Below, piece after piece: positions 1-5,198 of a stretch of 30,503 bases of DNA (position 1 is the stretch's first letter; each line of letters opens with the position of its first letter). This stretch comes from SIG607 sp045533195 (GTDB lineage Bacteria; Bacillota; Clostridia; Oscillospirales; Acutalibacteraceae), in contig JAZSHI010000028.1 of the NCBI GenBank assembly GCA_045533195.1, positions 1 through 30,503 on the forward strand. Direction: 5' to 3'. The notes below the pieces were generated by a model, which searched no databases, was not told the origin of the DNA, and worked only from the letters and a program-made list of their open reading frames with translations. Position numbers and translations under genes: made by a program.

Positions 1-60
1 AGGCAGGGTATTTACATTCCAAAAAAGCTTGATAAATCATTAATATACATAGCTGATTAG
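1..60 (+). CDS. 3' end of an unidentified gene (partial)
   Basis: The first 60 bases are open in frame 1 and stop at TAG (58-60), giving a 19-residue tail that includes IYIPKKLDKSLIYIAD. A strong terminator follows 18 bases later, which is the main reason to believe a real gene ends here. The tail is too short to assign to a family. Confidence 0.35.
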   Translation, partial: RQGIYIPKKLDKSLIYIAD

Positions 61-78
61 ATGGTAAAAACAAAAAAA

Positions 79-121
79 TGCGGAAGAAGTTCAAATTTTT
101 TACTTCTTCCGCACTCTTTTT
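79..121 (+). terminator. Intrinsic terminator, probably bidirectional
   Basis: A perfect 12-bp stem (79-90 with 102-113, TGCGGAAGAAGT / ACTTCTTCCGCA) is followed by a T-rich run. The A-rich stretch at 66-78 would supply a T run on the other strand. Confidence 0.85.
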
Positions 122-150
122 TATTTATTTAGTTTATTTTAAGCGTGTAT

Positions 151-185
151 AAGGGCTTTGAGTTTTTTTACAGCCCCTTTTTAAT
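151..185 (+). terminator. Weaker hairpin with T-run
   Basis: AAGGGCT (151-157) pairs with AGCCCCTT (172-179) with one bulge across a T-rich loop. It is followed by TTTTTAATTT. It lies just past the stop of the minus-strand RHH gene, so it may serve either direction. Confidence 0.35.
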
Positions 186-386
186 TTATTTGCGTGTTGG
201 TTTTACATTTACGTTTGGCGAGATATCTTTTTCTATAGGTCCATTTTCTGTTTCGAAGGTTTTTATAGTCTCTCTTATCAAAACAAGAATTTGGCTATTA
301 ACACTCCTGCCTTCGTAATCAGCAATATATGCAATTTTATTTAGCATTTCTTCTTCAATTCTTATTGAAACACTTTTTACAGCCAT
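186..386 (-). CDS. Ribbon-helix-helix (Arc/MetJ-type) DNA-binding protein
   Basis: A 66-residue protein. Residues 4-45 fit the ribbon-helix-helix fold: a short strand (KSVSIRIEEEML) followed by two helices with the 'EGRSVNSQI' turn typical of Arc-like proteins. The hydrophilic tail (about 46-66) has no recognisable domain. Family members are small dimeric repressors, often antitoxins or autoregulators. The start is supported by GGAGTG six bases upstream of the ATG. It is transcribed away from the SLOG gene at 493, with a shared 106-bp intergenic region holding a perfect palindrome (453-473) that could be its operator. No toxin gene is adjacent, so a toxin-antitoxin role is not supported. Family assignment is good; the target is inferred. 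Confidence 0.7.
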   Translation of the reverse strand: MAVKSVSIRIEEEMLNKIAYIADYEGRSVNSQILVLIRETIKTFETENGPIEKDISPNVNVKPTRK

Positions 387-436
387 AAAATCACTCCAAA
401 ATAAATATATTATATATTTATTTTAACAATATTCTA

Positions 437-473
437 TGATATAATATGGTTTATAGATATACTGTATATCTAT
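437..473 (+). promoter_or_regulatory. Extended -10 promoter with palindromic operator-like site
   Basis: TGA-TATAAT (437-445) is an extended -10 element without a good -35, reading towards the SLOG gene. Just downstream, arms ATAGATATA (453-461) and TATATCTAT (465-473) form a perfect inverted repeat around CTG, overlapping the expected transcription start near 452. It is a candidate binding site for the divergent RHH protein (inference). Confidence 0.5.
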
Positions 474-492
474 TGTTTTAGGAGGTGATTTT

Positions 493-993
493 ATGGATGA
501 GAAGAATTTTTTAAAAAACACTTGTTGTTTTTTTGGACATCGTGAAATAAGAGAAAGCGAAGAATTAAAACAGAGCTTATATTTAATTATTGAAAATCTT
601 ATTCTGGAAGAAAAGATAGATACATTTCTTTTTGGCAGTAAAAGCCGATTTAATAGCTTATGTCACGAATTGGTTACTGAAATCAAAGAAAAATACCCCC
701 ACATAAAAAGGATTTATGTAAGGGCAGAGTATCAAGAAATAGAAGAGAGCTATAGAGCCTACCTGCTTAAAAGCTATGAGGATACATACTATCCCGAAAA
801 AATAGTGGGAGCGGGGCGGGCGGTCTATATTGAGCGTAACTGTGATATGATAGACAAAAGTGGAGTTTGTGTTGTATACTGCCAAGAGGATTATTCACCG
901 AAAAACCGCAAAAGCGGAACAAAAATAGCCCTTGAATATGCAGTTAAGAAAAACAAGAAAATCATAATGCTTCCATTTGATGATAAAAATTGA
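493..993 (+). CDS. SLOG-family (DprA/YpsA-like Rossmann) protein
   Basis: 166 residues. The N-terminus has 'CCFFGHREI' (about 11-19), the GHR motif of the DUF1273/YpsA-like clade of the SLOG superfamily. 'FLFGSKSRFNSLC' (about 45-57) is the glycine-rich loop expected to bind a nucleotide or nucleotide-derived ligand. Later come 'YVRAEYQEIEESY', 'TYYPEKIVGAGRAVYIERN' and 'SGTKIALEYA', all of which I recognise from a clostridial family usually annotated only as SLOG or hypothetical. No signal peptide or membrane segment is present, so it is cytoplasmic. SLOG proteins are proposed ligand sensors or nucleotide-processing enzymes in conflict systems, but no effector gene lies beside it. The ribosome site AGGAGGTG is excellent. 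The function is unknown. Confidence 0.75.
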   Translation: MDEKNFLKNTCCFFGHREIRESEELKQSLYLIIENLILEEKIDTFLFGSKSRFNSLCHELVTEIKEKYPHIKRIYVRAEYQEIEESYRAYLLKSYEDTYYPEKIVGAGRAVYIERNCDMIDKSGVCVVYCQEDYSPKNRKSGTKIALEYAVKKNKKIIMLPFDDKN

Positions 994-1060
994 TTATTCG
1001 ACAAAAAGAGTGTTAGTTGTGTTTCGCGGCAGATTGTCAAGCAAGTGACGCCCCAAAATT

Positions 1061-1089
1061 AAATACCACCCGCTATGCAGGTGGTATTT
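1061..1089. terminator. Bidirectional terminator between convergent genes
   Basis: AAATACCACC (1061-1070) pairs with GGTGGTATTT (1080-1089) around a 9-base loop, with T-rich flanks on both strands. It serves both the SLOG gene and the asnB-like gene. Bases 994-1060 show nothing else recognisable. Confidence 0.75.
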
Positions 1090-1092
1090 TTC

Positions 1093-2628
1093 TTAGCGTT
1101 TAATAAAGTATTCTTCGTACCAAACGAGGAAGGTGTATATTGTCCATACCTTTCTCCAGTTATCGCTGTTACCGCCAATGTAATCATCGAAAATTGCGTT
1201 GATTTCTTTTGGATTAAAGAATTTTTCAGCAATTTCGCTGTTAAATTTTGCCTTAACGTCGCCGTTGTATCTTTCGTCTGCCATCCACATTCTGATAGGA
1301 ACAACAAAACCCAGCTTCTTTCTAAAGGCGATTTCCTCGGGAAGTACCTTGGAAGCGGCGGTGCGAAGTGCAACCTTGTTTTGTTCTTCGTTAACCTTAA
1401 GCTCAGGGGGAATACGTGAAGCTATATCAAAAATTCTAAGGTCTGTAAGGGGCATTCTGACTTCAAGTCCTGCGGCGCGGCTCATTTTATCAACGTTAAG
1501 ATAAATATCGCCTTCAAGCCAAACCTGAATATCTACGTCGGTCATCTTTGAAAGGGGATCAAGATGCTCGTTTTCGCTGTAAATATCCTTTACTAAATCT
1601 ATGGGAAGGAAATCTTCATAATATTTTTTAAGGATAACCTTTTTTTCCTCTTCCTTCATAATGTTGGTGTTACCAACGTAGAAGGTCTTAAGGTTATCAC
1701 CGTAACGCTGGGCGTTTTTATACATATTGTAACCGCCGAAAAATTCATCTGCACCTTCGCCCGAATAACAAATCTTTGTGCCCTTTGCAGTACCGATACA
1801 ACCCAGCGCAAAGGCAACGGCAGAGGCATCCCCCAAAGGCTGTTCCATATTATACATAACGTAAGGAACAATGCTGAAATAGGCTTCGGGGGTAATAAGA
1901 CAACGGTTGAAGTTTCTCTTTAGTATATCGGCGGTTTCTTTTGCAAGTCCCGATTCGTCAAGACGGGAATCATCATATCCGCAGGAATTAGCAAATTTAG
2001 CGTCCGACATAGCAAGAACATAGGATGAGTCAACACCGCCCGATAAAAAGCTTTCTACGTATTCGTCCTCATCTTTAACCTCTGCCATTATGGTTTTAAG
2101 GGTAGAGTGAATTTCGTCAGCCCATTCGTCAAGAGTTTTACTGTAATCGGGCTTAAACTCGGGACGCCAATAACGAGAAATATTTATTTCTCCGTTTTTA
2201 TAGGTCATTACTCTGCCGGGGAGTAGCTTTTTAACCCCTTCAAAGAAGGTTTCATCCCCCGTTGTATAGGTCATAGTAAGATAGATTTGTAAAAGCTTAT
2301 CATTAAGAACCTTTTTAAAACCGTCCTGCAGCATTATTTCTCTTATGGTAGTACCGAAAAGAATACCGCTTTCGGTAAGATAATAGTAAAAAGGCTTTGT
2401 TCCAAAGGGATCCCTTATAAAAATGTAGCTGTCGTCTTCATCATTATAAAGAGCTAAGGAGAACATTCCGTGTAAATGAAGTCCCATTTCATTTCCCCAT
2501 TTTTCGTAGGCTTTGATTATTATTTCTTCTTCTCTTTTTTCTCTGGGCAAATCTTTTTTTATAATGAGTTCTTCTGCGAGAGCTTTGTGATTTCGTATAT
2601 GTCCGCTATAGCTTTTTAAATGTAACAT
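1093..2628 (-). CDS. asnB: Asparagine synthetase B-like protein without the N-terminal Cys
   Basis: 511 residues. The C-terminal synthetase domain is intact: SGGVDSS (196-202) is the ATP pyrophosphatase loop and 'YSGEGADEFFGG' is the second conserved AsnB signature. The glutaminase half is incomplete. AsnB proteins normally start with Met-Cys-Gly and the cysteine is the glutamine nucleophile. This protein begins MLHLKSYSGH, at a point matching the 'GEIYN..LR.EL' segment about 75 residues into the domain. 'GMFSLALYNDEDDSYIFIRDPFG' keeps the rest of the fold. The start is not an artefact: AGAGGAAG precedes the ATG and a 17-bp-spaced promoter lies 31 bases upstream. I expect ammonia-dependent amidation or an altered substrate (inference). 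It may be a conserved clostridial subfamily. Confidence 0.85.
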   Translation of the reverse strand: MLHLKSYSGHIRNHKALAEELIIKKDLPREKREEEIIIKAYEKWGNEMGLHLHGMFSLALYNDEDDSYIFIRDPFGTKPFYYYLTESGILFGTTIREIMLQDGFKKVLNDKLLQIYLTMTYTTGDETFFEGVKKLLPGRVMTYKNGEINISRYWRPEFKPDYSKTLDEWADEIHSTLKTIMAEVKDEDEYVESFLSGGVDSSYVLAMSDAKFANSCGYDDSRLDESGLAKETADILKRNFNRCLITPEAYFSIVPYVMYNMEQPLGDASAVAFALGCIGTAKGTKICYSGEGADEFFGGYNMYKNAQRYGDNLKTFYVGNTNIMKEEEKKVILKKYYEDFLPIDLVKDIYSENEHLDPLSKMTDVDIQVWLEGDIYLNVDKMSRAAGLEVRMPLTDLRIFDIASRIPPELKVNEEQNKVALRTAASKVLPEEIAFRKKLGFVVPIRMWMADERYNGDVKAKFNSEIAEKFFNPKEINAIFDDYIGGNSDNWRKVWTIYTFLVWYEEYFIKR

Positions 2629-2658
2629 AACTTACTTCCTCTTAGTTTTAATAATGAT

Positions 2659-2687
2659 ATTTTACCACATTTTTCGCGTTCTTTCAA
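2659..2687 (-). promoter_or_regulatory. Sigma-A promoter of the asnB-like gene
   Basis: On the minus strand, TTGAAA (2682-2687) and TAAAAT (2659-2664) are separated by 17 bp, 31 bases upstream of the start codon. Confidence 0.7.
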
Positions 2688-2756
2688 CAGTCAAGTTTAT
2701 TAAATTCAATATAATATATTTTGGAACAAAAACTGCATAAAGATACGCTTAAAAAC

Positions 2757-2785
2757 TTGCTTTAGAGGAAAAATAGATGTATAAT
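2757..2785 (+). promoter_or_regulatory. Sigma-A promoter of the amidohydrolase gene
   Basis: TTGCTT (2757-2762), 17 bp, TATAAT (2780-2785). The expected transcription start near 2792 falls at the ribosome site, so the leader would be only about 12 bases. It also excludes the upstream in-frame ATG at 2777, which overlaps the -10. Confidence 0.7.
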
Positions 2786-2803
2786 GCTAAAAAGGTGATA
2801 AAA

Positions 2804-3592
2804 ATGCTTATAGATTTTCATACACATTGTTTTCCTGATAAAATTGCTCAGAAAGCCATAGAAAAGCTTTCCTTTGTTTCGGGCGGTCTTACTCCTTATA
2901 CCGATGGAACCGTAAGTGGACTTAACACTCTTATGAAAAAGAGCGGGGTAGATAAAAGCGTGGTGCTGAGTATTGCAACAAATGCCCATCAGCAAAAATC
3001 GGTTAATGATTTTGCCGCTTCTATTAACAAGGATAATATTATTGCCTTTGGCTCGGTTTATCCCTACAGCGAGGATGTTTTAGAGGAAATCGAAAGAATA
3101 AAGGAGTTGGGGCTGAAGGGAATTAAGCTGCATCCCGATTATCAGGGCTTTAACGTAGATGATATTAAATTAAAGCCTATTTATAAAAAGATTAGTGAGC
3201 TTTCCTTAATTACGGTTTTTCACGCAGGTAACGATTACGGCTATGCGCCGCCTTATGGGGCTACTCCCGAAAAAATGGAAAGGGCGCTGGACTGGTTTTC
3301 CTCTCCCGTAATTGCGGCTCATTGGGGCGGTGTAGGCTGTGGGGAAGGTGTGTTAAAACATTTAGCCGGTAAAAATATTTATTTTGATACCTCCTATGCA
3401 TACGGCACTCAGCCGAAATTTTATTTTGAAAAGATTTTGGAAAAACACGGCGCAGATAAATTGCTTTTCGGCACCGATAGTCCTTGGCATAATGCAGAAA
3501 TGGAATTAAGACTGCTGAATTCTCTTAACATTTCAAAAGAGGATATGGAAAAAATAACCCATAAAAACGCAGAAAAATTACTAAGCTTATAA
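2804..3592 (+). CDS. Amidohydrolase family 2 (TIM-barrel metal hydrolase)
   Basis: 262 residues from the ATG at 2804, chosen because AAAGGTGATAA precedes it and the upstream ATG lies inside the promoter. 'MLIDFHTHCF' (1-10) carries the HxH metal motif of barrel strand 1. 'GIKLHPDYQGF', 'VFHAGNDYGY' and 'AAHWGGVG' supply further histidines, and 'LLFGTDSPWH' supplies the terminal Asp. This pattern fits the Amidohydro_2 family, whose members include ACMSD-like decarboxylases and lactonases. The substrate cannot be read from the sequence. It is soluble with no signal peptide. The fucO-like gene downstream has its own promoter, so the two are probably separate transcripts. No clear terminator follows. 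Confidence 0.8.
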   Translation: MLIDFHTHCFPDKIAQKAIEKLSFVSGGLTPYTDGTVSGLNTLMKKSGVDKSVVLSIATNAHQQKSVNDFAASINKDNIIAFGSVYPYSEDVLEEIERIKELGLKGIKLHPDYQGFNVDDIKLKPIYKKISELSLITVFHAGNDYGYAPPYGATPEKMERALDWFSSPVIAAHWGGVGCGEGVLKHLAGKNIYFDTSYAYGTQPKFYFEKILEKHGADKLLFGTDSPWHNAEMELRLLNSLNISKEDMEKITHKNAEKLLSL

Positions 3593-3617
3593 AATTGTTA
3601 ATTTTCAAACAAAGTTC

Positions 3618-3646
3618 TTGAAGAAACCAGAAAAGTATAGTATAAT
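3618..3646 (+). promoter_or_regulatory. Sigma-A promoter of the fucO-like gene
   Basis: TTGAAG (3618-3623), 17 bp, TATAAT (3641-3646), with a start expected near 3653. Confidence 0.65.
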
Positions 3647-3663
3647 ATATAAAAATAACTGAA

Positions 3664-4821
3664 ATGAAGTTTTTTATGAACAGATTTGTACTTAACGAAA
3701 CATCTTATCACGGCGCAGGCGCCGTAGCAGCAGTAGCTGATGAAATCATTGCAAGAGGCTTCAAAAAAGCTTTTGTTGCATCTGATCCCGATCTTATTAA
3801 ATTCGGCGTTACCAAAAAGGTTACCGACGTTCTTGACAATGCAAAAATCCCTTACGAGCTTTTCTCTGATATTAAACCCAACCCCACTATTGAAAACGTA
3901 CAGGCGGGTGTAGCGGCATTTAAGTCCAGCGGCGCTGACTGTATTGTTGCTATCGGCGGCGGCTCATCTATGGATACTGCTAAGGCTGTTGGTATTATTA
4001 TTACCAATCCCGAATTTGAGGATGTCAGATCTCTTGAAGGTGTTGCTCCTACCAAGAATAAGTGCGTTCCTATTATTGCAGTTCCCACCACTGCAGGTAC
4101 CGCTGCAGAGGTTACAATTAACTACGTAATTACCGACGTGCAGAATAACAGAAAGATGGTTTGCGTTGACGTTCACGACATTCCCGTTGTAGCTGTTGTT
4201 GATCCCGATATGATGGCTACTATGCCTAAAGGCCTTACCGCCGCTACCGGTATGGATGCTTTAACCCATGCTATCGAAGGTTACATTACTAAAGGCGCTT
4301 GGGAGCTTTCGGATATGTTCCATCTTAAAGCTATTGAAATTATCGCTCGTTCTCTTCGCGCTGCCGTAAACGGCGAAGCAGATGGCAGAGAGGGTATGGC
4401 TCTCGGTCAGTACGTTGCAGGTATGGGATTTTCTAATGTAGGTCTCGGTATTGTTCACTCTATGGCTCATCCACTCGGCGCTCTTTATGATACTCCTCAC
4501 GGTGTAGCAAATGCAATTATTCTTCCTACCGTTATGGAATATAACGCTGTGGCAACAGGGGATAAGTACAAATACATCGCTGCCGCTATGGGTGTTAAGG
4601 GAACCGAAAATATGTCTGTAGAGGAATACAGAAGGGCAGCTATTGATGCTGTAAGACAGCTTTCAATCGACGTTGGTATCCCTGCCGACCTTAAAGAAAT
4701 CGTAAAAGAAGAAGACGTTGCATTCCTTGCACAGTCTGCATTCGATGATGCTTGTCGCCCAGGCAACCCCAGAGAAACAAGCGTTGAAGAAATCACCGCT
4801 CTTTATAAATCACTTCTCTAA
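3664..4821 (+). CDS. fucO: Iron-containing alcohol dehydrogenase, lactaldehyde reductase type
   Basis: 385 residues, the normal length for family III Fe-dependent alcohol dehydrogenases. 'AIGGGSSMDTAKAVG' (about 96-110) is the NAD-binding glycine loop. Metal ligands by family alignment are D198, H202, H265 and H279, in 'GMDALTHAIEGY' and 'GLGIVHSMAHPLG...TPHG'. Stretches such as 'VPTTAGTAAEVTINYVITD' and 'LGQYVAGMGFSNVGLG' match what I remember of E. coli FucO closely, supporting L-lactaldehyde/1,2-propanediol interconversion at the end of fucose or rhamnose breakdown. No fucose pathway genes are adjacent, so the in vivo aldehyde is uncertain. The start is ambiguous: the ATG at 3676 aligns better with the FucO N-terminus, and neither has a strong ribosome site. 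Confidence 0.9.
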   Translation: MKFFMNRFVLNETSYHGAGAVAAVADEIIARGFKKAFVASDPDLIKFGVTKKVTDVLDNAKIPYELFSDIKPNPTIENVQAGVAAFKSSGADCIVAIGGGSSMDTAKAVGIIITNPEFEDVRSLEGVAPTKNKCVPIIAVPTTAGTAAEVTINYVITDVQNNRKMVCVDVHDIPVVAVVDPDMMATMPKGLTAATGMDALTHAIEGYITKGAWELSDMFHLKAIEIIARSLRAAVNGEADGREGMALGQYVAGMGFSNVGLGIVHSMAHPLGALYDTPHGVANAIILPTVMEYNAVATGDKYKYIAAAMGVKGTENMSVEEYRRAAIDAVRQLSIDVGIPADLKEIVKEEDVAFLAQSAFDDACRPGNPRETSVEEITALYKSLL

Positions 4822-4831
4822 TAAAAATACC

Positions 4832-4866
4832 AACTGCCTCACCGAGTGGTGAGGCAGTTTTGTTTT
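4832..4866 (+). terminator. Intrinsic terminator of the fucO-like gene
   Basis: AACTGCCTCACC (4832-4843) pairs perfectly with GGTGAGGCAGTT (4848-4859), loop GAGT, followed by TTGTTTTT. Confidence 0.9.
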
Positions 4867-4910
4867 TAGTCAATAGGTTTATTTGTGGTAAATATTCACC
4901 GTAAATGTTC

Positions 4911-5120
4911 ATAATGGTTATAGTTAGTCGAAACAGCAAATTTATTTACTGTTTCGACACCAAATCTTTGATTTGGTCACAAATTTTCAAGAAAATTTGA
5001 CTATATCCATTGCAATGAGTATTGTGAACAATTAAATTCTTTGAAAATTTAATTGTTCTAAGCCGATAAAATCGGCTTGTCGAAGCGCTTATTAGCGTTT
5101 CGACAAACTATAATCATTAT
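4911..5120 (+). repeat. Structured multi-hairpin intergenic repeat, copy 1
   Basis: A 210-bp non-coding element with a second copy at 13067-13252. Its ends (ATAATGGTTATAGT and ACTATAATCATTAT) are inverted repeats. Inside, in order: a 10-bp hairpin at 4927-4958 (GTCGAAACAG/CTGTTTCGAC); ACCAAAT/ATTTGGT near 4959-4977; CAAATTTTC/GAAAATTTG near 4980-4999; a 13-bp hairpin with arms 5026-5038 and 5046-5058; AAGCCGAT/ATCGGCTT near 5060-5078; and GTCGAAGCGC/GCGTTTCGAC near 5079-5104. No ORF is present. It lies between the fucO terminator and the lacZ promoter. It could be a structured RNA, a MITE-like mobile palindrome or a DNA cruciform; I do not recognise it. Confidence 0.85.
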
Positions 5121-5135
5121 AAATGTATTTTCTTA

Positions 5136-5164
5136 TTGCTTTTTTATTACGTATAATATATAAT
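5136..5164 (+). promoter_or_regulatory. Sigma-A promoter of lacZ
   Basis: TTGCTT (5136-5141), 17 bp, TATAAT (5159-5164). A second TATAAT at 5152 has no suitably spaced -35. The promoter begins 16 bp after the end of repeat copy 1. Confidence 0.65.
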
Positions 5165-5198
5165 TTTTTTAGAATTGCCGAAAGGTGAGGTGCTTAAA

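Noticed and set aside
186..993. Toxin-antitoxin pair formed by the RHH and SLOG genes
   Set aside because: The genes are divergent rather than in one operon, and SLOG proteins of this clade are not known toxins.
5175..5198. TTG upstream start for lacZ
   Set aside because: The stretch contains the ribosome site for the ATG at 5199, so translation from the TTG would place the Shine-Dalgarno inside the gene without one of its own.
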